DNA of 64,000 nt from Rhynchopus sp. YZ270_cl-10 (GCA_964035575.1 OZ037871.1:1054001-1118000); one strand, 5' to 3'. Counted from the stretch's first letter, positions 1-11,900 are shown. Notes: a model not told the origin generated them from the letters alone. Numbers and translations are program-made.

Positions 1-1740
1 TCTTTGCCACTCTTCGAGTAGCTATGTGTGCCATCTGCACCCCCCCTTCCACCCCAAAAATGGCTTTGGTAACACCCAAATTGTCTTACGTTATTATTTT
101 TTCACGTTCTCTTTTTACACACAAAAAAACAATGACTTTTTTACGGGGTCTGGTGGGGGCAAAAAATAAAACACGGACAACTGATATCTTCATAAAGGAT
201 ATCACCATGAAATGACCTTTTTGGCCTATTTTTGGGAAATACAAAGCCCTCTCGGCTGTCATGAGAGGGGCTTTGTTTCAAAAGCCAACATTCATTTTTT
301 TTTCCTCGACTGAGACGCGTTTTAACACGGTTCAACTACGATTTTTTTTTTGTTCAAAATTTAAGATAACAAAAACGACCCAGTCAAAGTCACACTTGGT
401 GTGGGTTTTTTGGTTAATATTCTCATTGTAAAGAGCCTCAGGGAAGTGTCCTGGCTGCGGTGGTGGCTGTACTTCCCCCTTACCTACTCGACGAACAATA
501 GATTTTACCCTTAGACCATCACAGGGTTTCTGGAGGAAGTGCCACGAAAGGAGTCCCAGGATGCAGTTTTTAGGTCCAGCCCACGACCAGAAGCAACCGT
601 GGCAGGGTCTTCCTATATTTTCTTATGGAAGCTCACGACTCTTCCGCGGAAGGTGGCCGCCGGCGGCTGACGAGCGGTTGTGTACCACCCTCGTTCACTT
701 ACGGTACGGGCAAGTCATTAGGTTTCTTTTACACCTTGGCAGGGTACTTTGTGCTTTCATCCGGGGCTGGCATCGTACGTTTAGTAGGAGGTGCTTGCAT
801 CAATAATTTCACTTTTTATATTATACTTCGAGAGCTGGAGATCTGTTACAGGTTTTTGTGTTTTATTTTTTGTGCTTTTTTTTTGCTTTGCCTTTTTGTG
901 TTTATATTCGAAAAACAAAATTTGTTTAGTACAGCGTTAACCTCCTCTGGGATTCCATAACTATTTGTGGTATGGGGTGCGTGGGGTGGGGTATTACGTT
1001 TCTTCTGCTTCTCTCTTTCTCTGCAAGGATAAAACCGCTATCCCTTTCCGATATTTCGAAATCGTCCTGCTGAGTCGCTCATTTTTCATTTGCCCTCCCC
1101 CTGCAGATTTCCCCCGATACATACACCATGTATTGCAACTTCTAAAGTGGAAATTCCCCCCCTCCTCATCTGCAAGGTGATTTTAACCAAAAAATAAAAA
1201 GAAATAAATTTCCCTTCCCTTTTCTTTTCATACTTCTCCTATCTGTTTTCTCTCTATACTGCGCATCGATTCATTCAAAAAACTTTGTTGAAAACGACGT
1301 TGTTGCGGCTTTTTTTTTTTTGGATTCTTCATTGATATCTACTAAAAAAAATTTGGCGTTATTAAATTTGCTTTTATTGGCTTCTGCCCAGTCCCCCTCT
1401 ACCACCATGGGGAGACATTTTTTTTACTGCGTCTTTTTTTAAATGGATTTTCGCACTATAAAAGCGAAGTATGCCAACCACATCATCATTTTAAAAAAAG
1501 CATAGTGGAGTTCATCCTCGGGTGTCTACACTAATACAACCAAGTTTTCAAACAAACAAACAAACAAACAAACAAACAAACAAACAAAAAAAATCACACC
1601 TTTTTTCCTCAAAAAAAAAACCCCCTCTCCCTTACCTCACACACACCCCCTTTTTTTCACAGAAAAATAACCACCCCCCCCTTTCCCCTCCCCCCACACA
1701 CACATCACTTCCCCCCCCATATGGTTTCTGAAAAAAACCA
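1..1740. other. Intergenic spacer, no gene recognised
   Basis: This stretch is AT-rich and full of T runs, and I find no convincing coding frame. It holds one member of a dispersed repeat around 749-808 (contains GTGCTTTCATCCGG, ends in a GCTTGCATCAATAA-like string). A second family has a member at about 1502-1550 (AGTGGAG...TACACTAATACAACC). A short (AAAC)n microsatellite follows at about 1548-1590. Open frames near 561-960 overlap each other and read as low-complexity or repeat-derived sequence. Confidence 0.6.
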
Positions 1741-1862
1741 ATAAAAATACAAAAATTGGTGTTTCGTCACCTCCTTTTCTCTTTTCCTCTTCTCTCCTTC
1801 TCCCCCCCCCTCCCCCCCCCCCTTTTTTTTTCTCTCCCCCTCTCTTTCTCTTCTACTAGACA
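1741..1862 (+). promoter_or_regulatory. Polypyrimidine tract and AG just before the PI4-kinase start
   Basis: About 90 bases of almost pure C/T end in CTACTAG, and the ATG follows three bases later (ACAATG). This is what a 3' splice acceptor looks like. It could be the acceptor of a 5'-UTR intron or a spliced-leader trans-splicing site. A similar pyrimidine tract plus AG precedes the kinase at 33029, and a weaker one precedes the gene at 6183. That recurrence favours a general mRNA-processing signal over chance. Confidence 0.55.
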
Positions 1863-4232
1863 ATGAGCACTCCACCGGATGCAGGGAATGCTCATTTGCA
1901 GAGTGATTGTGAGGATGCGGTAGAGAATAATATGCATCACGACCCCGAAGAGGCTGAGGAGGCTGCGGTGGCTGCGGTTCTGACCCCGGGAGAGGCCGAG
2001 CTTGTGACCCCTCCTGTGCCTTCTTCTTCTTCTCCTCCTCCTCCTCCCACTGCAGAAGCGTTGCAGCAGGCAGACCTTACAGACGCATTGAATGGAACAA
2101 TTCTGTCGGAAGGTGACGATATCGACGCCGAGGTAGCAACAGCAAGGGAACGTTATAACAAAGAGCATGAGCTCTCTGATGATTCAGAGATGACGCCGCG
2201 GAGAGGGTCCCCTACTTCAAACCCTTCCCCCCTCTGTGGACAGCAGGAAGCGGACACTCCGACACCAATTTCTGACTCGCAGATTATGAGTCTTTCGACG
2301 CAGTCGATCGCCACGTTGGCGACTCCTAGTGGTATTGAGGAGAGTCTCTCGCGGATGTTTGAATCAGAGCATTTTTCGGTGAGAATGTGTGTAATGTACA
2401 TTGCGCATTACCAAAAGGAGTCTGCGGTGCTGTTGTATTTGGTGCAAAAGCTGCAGACATATCCTTTGGCGCATGTGGAGGAGTATATCCCGCAGTTGGT
2501 CTGCATGTTGCTGCATTCACCAAATGAGGTGGGGAACATTCTTGAAAAGCATCTGTTCTTGACAGCATGCGCACGATGCATGCACTTTGCCCTCAAAACC
2601 ATCTGGCATATCGAAAGTGATACCTCCCCGCAGAACAAACACCGTCGTGTTGTACTCCGTGAAAAGGTCGAGGCGGCGGCGATTAACAGAAAAAACCGTA
2701 CGCTAGTTCCGAATTTGGGTGCATCCCAAGGCAGCCCCATGGCAGCATCTACCACTCAGGTGGAAGCTGAGGTTCTCGCCAAAGACCGGCTTTGTGAATA
2801 TTACAACAGCGAAATGATTTTTATCGCGCATTTAACAAGCCTTTCGAACGAACTACGCAAGCTTCCGAGAGAGGAGCGTGAGGGGCGGCTCTCAAACGAA
2901 TTAAACCTTATGTCCGCACGACTGGAGGCCATGCACGTTAACCTCCCTTTATCTACCGCGGAGGGTGCGTTCAGAAGGATTGTCCGTGTTCCTGCGATTC
3001 CGGGGCGTTCTCGGGTGCTCAATTCTCGCGAAAGGGCGCCGTATTTGGTGCTGTTTGAGTATATTGAGGGGGGTGCACCACATCAGCCGGGGGAGGTGGG
3101 GTCTCCGCAGAGCCCTTCGACGTCTCCTATTCCGAATACTTTGACGTCAAGCATTAATTTGGATGTCTCGATCTATGAAGGCTACTTCACAAACACGACC
3201 CAACAACAACCGGTCTCCGCCTACGGCAACTCCCCCAGCAACAACCAGGCGCACGTCACAGAAGAGGAGGCCTTGGTGTCTGCGCGGCTTGACAAGGTGT
3301 TTGGCAATTCGTGGGGGCATACTGTGGAAATCGCTCGCTCGCTTTCGCCGTACGGAAAGAAGGAAGGCTGGGGGTTGATCCCCGTCATTGTCAAAGCTGG
3401 AGACGATATGAGGCAAGAAGTGCTTGCCATGCAGCTCATCACAACATTCGATCGGATCTGGAAGGAAGCGGAGCTGCCAGTACGTCTCAACCCCTACGGC
3501 GTGGTTGTCACCAGCTGCGATTCGGGGATAATAGAGCTCGTGACAGATGCGGCAAGCATTGACGGTATTAAGAAGAAGATGGACGATGATCAACGCTCCT
3601 TGGTTGATTTCTGGCATTATGCTTACGGTGAACCCGATTCAGCAGCGTTCAGAACGGCGCAAAGAAACTTTGTGGAGTCCATGGCGGGGTACTCCGCTGT
3701 GTCCTATATTCTGCAGTTGAAAGACCGGCACAATGCGAATATTTTGTTGAGAAGAGATGGGTCCGTTGTGCACATCGACTTTGGGTTTATGTTGGCAAAT
3801 TCCCCCGGTGGTTTGAACATTGAGTCGATGCCGTTCAAGCTGCCGCAAGAAGCCATCGACATCATGGGCGGTATTCACTCCGACCTTTTCCAATATTTCC
3901 GTGTGCTCGTGTACAGTGCCTTCCGTGAAGCCGCAAAGCACGCAGACCAGATCATCTTCCTCGTGGAAATGATGCTCCAGGGCCCGCACTTCCCCTGCTT
4001 CGGGACAGACCCAAAGCTGACCCTTGAACTGTTGAAGTCTCGTTTCCACACCAGTGGTGACCTCAGTGTTTGGGTCAAGGAGGCGATAGACCAGAGTTGC
4101 GACAACTGGTATGTACCCTTTTTTTAGAAACACACAGTTACACAGTTTTATTTTTTTAAAAAAATCACAACACACAACAGGCGCGCGCGAGGATACGATA
4201 GGTTCCAAAAATGGTCGAACGGGATTCTGTAG
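1863..4232 (+). CDS. PI4KB: Phosphatidylinositol 4-kinase beta (PIK1/PI4KIII-beta type), two exons
   Basis: The product phosphorylates phosphatidylinositol to PI4P; in other eukaryotes this type acts at the Golgi and in secretion. Exons are 1863-4108 and 4181-4232, giving 765 residues (human PI4KB is about 816). Residues 1-150 are acidic and low-complexity. A lipid-kinase-unique helical region follows at about 170-250 (HYQKESAVLLYLVQKL). The ATP-binding Lys is K511 in VIVKAGDDMRQE, the catalytic loop is KDRHNANI (D621-N626), and the metal-binding DFG is at 639-641 (HIDFGFML). Unspliced, the frame would end in a meaningless VPFF. Splicing instead gives the family's C-terminal ending, with YDRFQKWSNGIL as the last residues, which fixes the intron. 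The start is the first Met after the pyrimidine tract. Family assignment is firm; the localisation is by homology only. Confidence 0.93.
4109..4180 (+). other. 72-nt intron in the PI4-kinase gene
   Basis: The donor is GTATGTAC and the acceptor is CACAACAG. The intron splits a Trp codon (TG|G). Removing it adds a 17-codon last exon encoding the conserved PI4K/PI3K C-terminal ending. It shows that cis-splicing with GTATG-type donors occurs in this organism. Confidence 0.88.
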
Positions 4233-4575
4233 AGGGGTTTTGGTGGGTTTGGGTTCGTGTTTTTGTTTTTTTTGTTTTTTGCTGTGTCCGAGATCTGTTC
4301 TGTTGCAATGTTATGTTCAAAGCTTTTTTTTTTGTACATTTTTTTGGGGGTTGTCTAGTTGAGGCGTTCGTTTGGAGAGAGGTAATGGTGGCTGTTGTGT
4401 ATTAGAATGAGGAGGGGTGTTTTTTTTTGCCTTCAGAATAGGCAAAATAGAGCTGGTGAAATACACCAGAATCCATCATTTATCGGGATGGGGTTACCAT
4501 TGGTGTTTCGAATCGTTTTCAGCACCACTATTGTTTCATTTTTTCAATTTTTTTTTTTTTTTTTTGTGAAGAATT

Positions 4576-4873
4576 CAGGCTCTCCGCTAGGATTTCCGAT
4601 TTTGAAAATATTCTGTTGATGGTCCACGTTGGTGGGGTACATGCTTGCGCCGCAGGCGCACGGTACGCAACTTTTTTTTTTACCAACGCCCGATTTTGAC
4701 TTTTTTGGGACGTTTAAGCACTCACCTCTCCATATCTTCTTCTCCTGAGCTTTTTTGACAGGTAGAACGGGTCTGAACCACTTAGCAGAACTTTTTTTTT
4801 TTTTCTTTTTTCCCCCATTTTCAAAAAGTTCTGTTGACAATCAACAGAACTTTAGTACCTAGCGGAGTGCCTG
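4576..4873. mobile_element. hAT-like non-autonomous DNA transposon (298 bp)
   Basis: The ends are inverted repeats: CAGGCTCTCCGCTAGG on the left and the complement of CAGGCACTCCGCTAGG on the right, with one mismatch in 16. They are flanked by a perfect 8-bp direct repeat, GAAGAATT, at 4568-4575 and 4874-4881. CAG...CTG ends with 8-bp target duplications are the signature of the hAT superfamily. The interior has no coding capacity. It contains the GC-rich palindromic motif CGCCGCAGGCGCACGGTACG that recurs elsewhere in the window. Confidence 0.85.
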
Positions 4874-5388
4874 GAAGAATTGACAATGCGGATCACCATG
4901 TGTGAGGTGGGCGTGGGATTCATAGGGTGGTTATCGAAATAAATTCAATTTTGTTGTTTTTTTTGTAATCTGCCAAAATCCGTCGTTGTCTTTTTCTCTT
5001 TTCTCTCTCCCTTCTTTTGTTTTGTCCGGTGTTTTTGATTTTTTGAACAAATTTCTGCGGCTGTGCTCGTGTCAGGCCACTGTGTTCCTCTGTACTCTGT
5101 TTGTCCGAGCGCTTCCCATCAAGGGAAGAGGGCAATGGGGGGGTTTTTTTTCCCCCTTCCACTGAGGGTTTTCAAGAAGTTTATCGTATTTTCGTCAAAA
5201 AATATTCCCCCTTTTCTTTTCTTTCTTCTAGAGGGTTGTGCAAATTCTTTCATAAACGGAATTCCCCCGAGTGGCCTACTTTTTGCGTATTTTGCTTTTG
5301 TTTTGTTTGTTTTCTATCTGGCGTACCGTTTTTAAGATGTATGCCGAGGCGAGGCTCACTCATCTTTCAACCTTTCTTTTTTTTTTTT

Positions 5389-5453
5389 GTGCTTTCATCC
5401 GGATGGCTGGCATCGTATCTGGGTCAGTCGGAGGTGCCTGCATCAACAACCAC
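5389..5453 (+). repeat. Dispersed GTGCTTTCATCCGG repeat family (exemplar)
   Basis: About 65 bp running from GTGCTTTCATCCGGATGG to GTGCCTGCATCAACAACC. Other copies are at about 749-808, 37437-37492 and 50209-50275, all on the + strand. The 3' end resembles that of the AGTGGAG family. Confidence 0.62.
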
Positions 5454-5723
5454 AGTTTTTTTTTTTTTTTCCTTTTACCTGACCGCTAGCCCGACAGACA
5501 TCACCAACATCGCAAAAAGAGCGAGCAAGAGAGAGTACGAGAACGAGAAAGAGAGAAAACCAAATGTCGATCTATTTTTTTTTTTACTCGAGACACCTTC
5601 TTTGCGCTTCCGTCAGATTGACCGAAGCGAGCAAGAGAGCAACAAAGAAAGGATTTTGACAAAATACCTTCTTTTTTTTTGTCTAATTTTAGACAAGCCT
5701 GTTTCCCAAAAAAAAGAAAAAGT

Positions 5724-5777
5724 ATAGTGGAGTTCATCCTCGGGGTGTCTACACTAATACAACCAAGTTTCCAAAAA
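5724..5777 (+). repeat. Dispersed AGTGGAG...CTACACTA repeat family (exemplar)
   Basis: About 50 bp running from ATAGTGGAGTTCATCC through TACACTAATACAACC to TTTCCAAAAA. Other copies are at about 1502-1550 (+), 7782-7831 (-) and 38435-38488 (+). A longer variant with GATTGCACAACTGTGGCAA occurs at about 45451, 46788, 48526 and 51009. All share the AGTGGAG start and a CTACACTAnnnCAAC(C/A) end followed by A-rich sequence. Confidence 0.65.
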
Positions 5778-6182
5778 AGAAAAAATCTTGTCCAAGTTAA
5801 CCCTTTACGGACCAAGACGCCGTTTATGGCAAATTCAATTAATTGGCTTAACACGTTGAAGGCCCTGGATTTCTACTAGAATCACCAGACATCTCCACCA
5901 CCCTATCCTCCTTTTCAAGGTTGATTCCCCTCTCCCCTCTCCCCTCCCGCCTCCCGCCTCCCGCCTCCGCACAACGAAAGCTTCAGGATTAGGTTCATTG
6001 GTGTGGCTGAAAGGGGGGGTGCGATTGTTCTGCTATTTTCTGCTATTTTGGGCCACACCATTCATCTTAGACAAGCGTTTATTCCCCTCCATAAATTTCC
6101 TCCCTTCACTGCAGGAAATACTATACACTATACGTTGGGGAAGGGGGAAAAGTAATTATCTGGACGACAAAATACAGAGACA

Positions 6183-6927
6183 ATGTCGTTGAAGCTGAAG
6201 AAGTACGTTGTGCAGTATGCGAAGATGACGCAGTCCGCTCAAGACGTGCACGGGGTGTTGTCGGACGTGACCAAGGAGATCAAGGCGCTGATGAAGATGA
6301 GCACTGTCCGTGACGTGCAGAAATACAAGGACGACTTCGGAATCAATTCCACGCTAACATGCGCGGACTCTCTGCTCGCATATCGTGCACCCGTTTTAGG
6401 ACGCAAAGTCACCAAATCTCGAGCGCTCCTGGCCGCAAAAGAAGACGATGTTCAGAAAATCAGACGAGTCATCGAAGATGAACTCAAAAAGCGCGGAAGC
6501 TTGCAACACATGGGTCCCCCCAGTGTCTTCCTCGCGTTAGCCGAGAGCAGACATGTCAAATGGCATCAGGATATGACCGAAATTAAAGAAGCCTGCACGG
6601 TATGCAAAATATTCACAGAACTCTAGGTGAGCGAATCTAACCAGAAAGTACCAAATTTGTACTTTATTTCCCCCCCCCGGCGTCTTATTTCATTTCTTAC
6701 AAACAAACCCTTTACAGGCAGACAGCCTAGTTGCAACCCGTGTACAGAAGAAGTACAGCGTGGCGGCAAAGTTCTCCCGCTCTCTGCGTCGCCTGGCAAT
6801 CATGAAGCACCTTGAACAAGAAGGCGTGCCTGAGAGTGATATGGGCGGAGCGCTGCTCTCCCGCGTCGCGCAGGTGACAGACCAGAAGGTGCTGACCCTC
6901 GTAGCCTCCCGCCTTGGCGAAGCCTAG
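6183..6927 (+). CDS. Hypothetical basic helical protein, two exons
   Basis: I do not recognise this protein. Exons 6183-6599 and 6718-6927 give 208 residues. The donor at 6600 is GTATGC and the acceptor at 6717 is TTTACAG. Both junctions are phase 0, so the frame runs from ...EIKEACT into ADSLVATRVQKK without interruption and ends in VASRLGEA. Without splicing, exon 1 would run on to a stop at 6624-6626 and the clearly coding-like second exon would be orphaned. The product is rich in Lys, Arg, Glu and Leu and looks helical, with no signal peptide or membrane segment. It shares strand and intron style with the PI4-kinase gene upstream. Confidence 0.7.
6600..6717 (+). other. 118-nt intron in the hypothetical gene
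   Basis: The donor is GTATGC, and a C/T-rich stretch precedes the acceptor TTTACAG. The intron is phase 0. An alternative donor, GTGAGC at 6627, lies just after an in-frame TAG and would not rescue the reading frame, so the GTATGC donor is preferred. Confidence 0.68.
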
Positions 6928-8806
6928 ACACAACGAGATGCAGGCTGACGCTCTCCTCTTATTCTCCAAGGGAGAGGGAGGGAGGGAGGGAGAGTGAGAG
7001 CGAGAGAGAGACTCCCAGATAAAGAGTTTCGATAAAGGTCAAATTCCATACCATGTGATTTCCCTGTCCCATTGAGAAAAGGGGGGGCGGAGGAAGAGGA
7101 GGAGGAGGGGAGGAGCTACACTCTCTCTCTGAGAAGAAAAAGAAAGCGTGAAAAAAAGACCCCCCCTCCCCTGTCTGATGTAAAATGGTTGGTGTCCCCC
7201 TTCTCTCCGTTGTGTGGGGTTTCTCTATTTTTTTAAATCCCCATTTTTTTTTTTTTTTGCATGCTTGGGACGCCCCAGAGATTTACTCATCGATAGCTCA
7301 TCAAACAAACAATATTGAGGACAGATCTTATATCCAGAAGGTATACAGTGATTGTCGATACAACAACAAAACGGGCAATGTTCAGAATAGAAGCCAACGC
7401 AGAAAAGGAAGAGAGGGGGGAAACAACCACAACCTCCACAATGGCGAGGGGATGGCTGGGGAGGGGTGGGGTGGGGGGGTGTTATTTTTTTTGTATGTGC
7501 ATACATGTGACAAATCAACAATGGGCACTTCCTGTACGAAAAAAAAAGTTTAAATGGGGAGGGGGGGATAAAACAAAGTCAAAGCTGTTCTTGGGAGGAG
7601 AAAAATTACTTCTGATTGATGATGGGGGTGTTTCTTTTTACCTCGCCTTGAAGCTGCCGTGTTTTTTAAAAAAAATAAAGCAACCCAACAGTAATGAATT
7701 GCTGTGTCAGCTTTATTAACGATGATTGTGCATGCGAGGCATATTCACCTTTTACAATCGATTTTTTTTTTTTGTTTTTTTTGAAAACTTGGTTGTCTTG
7801 GTGTAGACACCCGAGGATGAACTCCACTATACTTTTTGGGTTTGCGGGTTTGGTGACCAAGCACGAGAGGCTTAGGTTCATTTTACAACCTTGTTTTGTT
7901 AATTGTTCTTTCCCAAGATGGGTGTGTGTGTCTATAATCAGTGTTTTTTTTTTGGTACAGCAACACAACAAACACCGGATGGGGTAAAAAACCAAGGTAG
8001 TCTTCTTTGGGATTTTCAAAACTCTAAGGAGGGTTTTTACCCCCTCACCCGATGTTTGCTGTTTTTACGGTAGCAATATTTCCTTATGGATGTGCGTCGA
8101 AAGCACGTTGTGGGTCGTTCCCAAGTGGAGGAACACTGCCCAAATAAAATGTGTGTTTTTTTTTGTGTCATTTTTTTCTTCTTTTTTTTCCCCACACACA
8201 TTTCATCATTTCAATTTCGCGATGACATTTGTTAGGATATGACAAACACATTTTATAAGCACAATAACAAGTACAAAACGTCATGCAGAAGTGTTATTGT
8301 CACGTACTGACAAAACATCGTCGTGTTTGCTTCCCAAAACCCGCTCACCCTCTCCTCCTCCCCATCCCCACCCTCGTCTGATGACGAGTCAATGCAATGT
8401 TGTTGTACAAATGTCCGTCTCTTCGAGATAACAGATACATTGGTCCATCAAATGCAAAATAAATCCAGAAAGAAAAAGTAAAAAAAAAAAAATTAAAAAC
8501 CAACGGAAAAATAGGTCCGCTGTTTTGTTTGTTAAAAGAGAATATGGGAGAGAAGGGGTGAGTTTTATTTTTCTTCATCAATCATCCTTGGTACAAAACC
8601 CCTCATGCTATAGCCTCTGTAGCAAGTATGGGAACATCAATCATACTGAGCCCTCTTCTCTTTCGCCCTGTCTTTCTCTGTGTGATTTTTTTGAAAGGGT
8701 GACTAAGTACAGTGAGGCTTAGGTTCATCTTAACAATCATCCTCTTATTCTTCGTACGCTACGTCTGTGTCTGTGTTTCTATTTCATTCCTCTCTCGTAT
8801 TTTGTA
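6928..8806. other. Intergenic spacer with dispersed repeats
   Basis: No gene is recognised. The spacer has purine-rich (GA/GGA) tracts at about 6960-7145, then T- and A-run-rich sequence. Repeats seen are an inverted AGTGGAG-family copy at about 7782-7831, TTCATCTTA-family copies at about 7852-7889 and 8697-8736, and a longer block at about 7980-8065 that recurs near 37315-37385. Confidence 0.6.
7852..7889 (+). repeat. Dispersed TTCATCTTA repeat family (exemplar)
   Basis: The approximate consensus is GGTGACTAAGCACGAGAGG followed by CTTAGGTTCATCTTACAAAC. Copies I can read, all on the + strand, are near 8697, 14608, 21111, 21996, 29399, 30240, 39549, 47793, 51786 and 53682. More degenerate relatives with CATATTCATC occur near 7730, 14910, 22315, 30555, 39490, 45980 and 52280. 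Length is only 35-45 bp, usually followed by a T run. No copy lies in a coding region. Nature unknown. Confidence 0.65.
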
Positions 8807-8967
8807 AACTTTCAAAGTAGGGTTTTCACAAAAAAGTCAACACCACTTCTCGAATTTTTCTACGAACCTTTCTTCGTACCTGATGCCTTCTACCCAATAT
8901 GTAACGTCATTACGTACACAACAGATCACAAAAGAAACAAAAAACAAGACAAGAAGACACGAGAACA

Positions 8968-11900
8968 ATGGTGTGGGACCGGCTGTGTGTGCTGCTTCTG
9001 CTGCTGGCAGGCGTGCGGTGTGAGGAAGCAGCAACAACAGGCGAACCGCTGACGCTGGGCGTGCTCGGAGACGGCCTGGAGAATGCCCTCGACGGCTTCA
9101 GGGGGACTGTTGTGAACTCGGTGATGAACACTGCAGAGAAGAAGATGGAGAAGCTGGGGATCACAGACGCGTTCGACGCAGCTTTCAGTGACGCGCAGGT
9201 TCTGTCGGACCTGAAGGACAAGATTGTGGACGGTCTCTCGGACATGACAGCGTTCTTTGAAGGTGGGGAGGCGTTTGACGGGATTGACATGGTGATGGAC
9301 CAGCTGGCGCCTGCGATGGACATGATGAGTGGTGTGTGCAGCCAGGAGACGGGGGAGGCGAGACGTGAGGCTGCGTTCTTGCAGGCAAAGGAGAAGTTCC
9401 TGCGGGAGAAGGAGGAGAAGGCGAAGATGGGGCCGAAGAACAGAACGGCGAATGCGGCTGCTGCGGCGTTTGCGAGGCCACTCTTCACGGCGACTCTGGG
9501 GGTGTCGTTGCCCGAGTTGCCGATCCAGCTGACAACAAACTGGAAGGCGGCGTTCCAGGTCGGGGGCGGGCTCAGCATTGGTGTGAACACTGCAAAGGCA
9601 GAGATCTTCTATGGGATTGGTGTTGGACTCTCGTTTGGGTTCTCGAAGGGACAGAAGGAGTGCCTCACGGATGACGAGTGCCCGTCGAAGTCGAGTGTGC
9701 GTGCGGCTGCAGTCTGCGAGAACCAGAAGTGCGTGCAGATGTGCGACCCGAACGACGCGTCGACGTGTGGACCGGAAGAGGCCTGTGACAACCTGCGGTG
9801 TGTGGTTGTGTGCACGGCAGACAACCAGTGCGGATCTGGTGAGATCTGTGACCACCCTGACGGGACAGACCGGTGTGTACCAGCCCTTTGCACACAGGCG
9901 TCGGACTGCGATGTGAACATGGGATGTGCACACGGGCGTTGCTACCCCTTCTCCTGCATGGGTCCTGCAGACTGTCCGAAGGCGGGCGAGACATGCGAGA
10001 ACGGACAGTGTGTGCCCGAACACGGGACGCTGTGCGACGGCCCGGCGGACTGTGCTGCGGGTCAGATCTGCGTGGAGGGTCTGTGCGAAGAAGACCCCCG
10101 CTCAGGATGCACGGGGGATGCAGACTGCATGGTTTCCGGCGAGACGTGCCGCCCGTCTGTGAACCGGTGTGGAGTTGCGTGTACAGCAGCAGGCATGGAG
10201 TGCGACCTTGGTGAGGAATGTAATGTGGACATTTGCGTTGACGACGGCATCTTGAAGAGACGTGCGAGTGTGCTTGCAGATGTGCCGACACCTACGAAGC
10301 AGGGGTTTTGGTCGAAGGTGGGGGACTCGGTGGGCGTCTCGCTGGACTGGTTCAAGGAGGCTGGCTCCTTCAGCGGGTTTGCGTTTCAGGTGGCGATTTC
10401 GAACTCGTTCCTGAAAGACAAGTACGGGATCCAGGACATCCACGTGACCCTTGGACACCCGCACTACCAGTGCCTCGGGGAGAAGGACATGACGTCGGCG
10501 AAGTGGTGGGGAGGAGTGGTGTTCGGGGGTGTCGGTGTGACGCTCGCCCCTGTGGAGGACCCGCCTTCGTCGAAGCCGAAGAAGGAGACAGCTCAGCTGG
10601 TCCTCGGGAATTCGGACAAGTTCCTCACACTGAAGGAGGCGTTCCCACAGGACCTGATGAACGTGCAGAACGACCTTGTGGACCTGCTGAAGAGCTTTGA
10701 CGGGATTTCGTTTGCAGAGTCGATCACGCTTGAGGACACGAACGACGGTGTGAGCTTGAAGTATGCGAGCAAGGACTGCCCGGGGGCCTCGAATGGGAGG
10801 GCTGCGGAGGCACAGGCCGAGACACAGGAGGAGGAGAAGGTGGCGGCAAAGGTGGAGGAGCAGGAGCAGGGACGCGACGCTGAGGTACAGGGCGACGCTG
10901 CGTCGGAACTGGTCTCCTTCCTGAAGCAGGCAACAAACATCGTGACAAAGGGTGAGATTCTGATGCCGTTCTGTGCAGGGAACTGCGGCCCCACAAACAG
11001 CTCGCTGGACTCGATCATCGGTGTGGGGCGGGTGGGCCCGCCGAAGACGTGCAACGGAGTGGAGGCAAGTGTGTCTGTGGATACGCTCACGGTTGGGAGC
11101 CTGGCGTACCTGATCACGGCCGGGGAGCTTGCGAGTGTCGGGAAGACGATGATGGAGAGCGACATCATGAAGACTGTGCTGTCTCTGGGGATCCAGGACA
11201 CGACGCTGAGCTTTGGGGTGACGACGGACGGGATCAAGATGGCTGCAGTCGGATCGCCGCTTCTGCCCGACACGAACAGCCACTTTGTGGCTGTGCTGAA
11301 GGACATGACGGAGGAGATCCAGCTGGGGGCTTCGGCATCGCTGGCATACTCTGGGGTGCTGGAGCTGGAGTTGCGTGTGGGGACGGAGGCGGACACGGAC
11401 GATTCGCAGGCCTTCCGTGTGTCTGACGCAACAGGCACATACGGTGCCTCGACGTACATGCGGTACATTGTGGAAGCGATTGGGAGCACGGTGCCGCCAC
11501 GTCAGGAGCTTGGGATGACGTTCCCGTTCATTGTGTGTGTGGACAAGTGCAACGACTTGGAGAAGCGGAAGGACATCTACTTCAACGGCGACCTGGGGAT
11601 CATTGTGACGCCGACGGCACAGATCCTGCGTGGGTCGATCACGGCTGCAGGGTGGTGGTACGAGTCCTTTGAGATCCCGTTCATCCACCTCGGGGACATG
11701 GTGCTTGGACTGGACTGGGACATGAAGTCGCCCCTGCCGACCGGTCTGGTGCTGGGGGCGGCTGCGTGCATCGGGCGCCAGGACAACTGTGTGGACCAGG
11801 TGCAGCCGTACGTGGAGGCGCGGGCGTACATCGGGCTGAGTGCGACGCTCCCGGAAGACAACTACTTCGTGGTGATGGTGTCGGAGCTGACAATTGGGTC

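Larger units (their letters stand above)
4233..6182. other. Intergenic spacer with dispersed repeats
   Basis: No gene is recognised. The spacer is T-run rich. It contains a hAT-like element (4576-4873, listed separately), one member of the CATCCGG family at about 5389-5453, and one member of the AGTGGAG family at about 5724-5777. Just upstream of the next gene is a C/T-rich stretch ending in CACTGCAG at about 6105-6115, about 70 bases before the ATG, which may be a splice acceptor. Confidence 0.6.

Noticed and set aside
561-960. Overlapping frames of 81 and 111 residues
   Set aside because: They run through a dispersed repeat and T-rich low-complexity sequence, with no conserved motif or acceptor-like start context.
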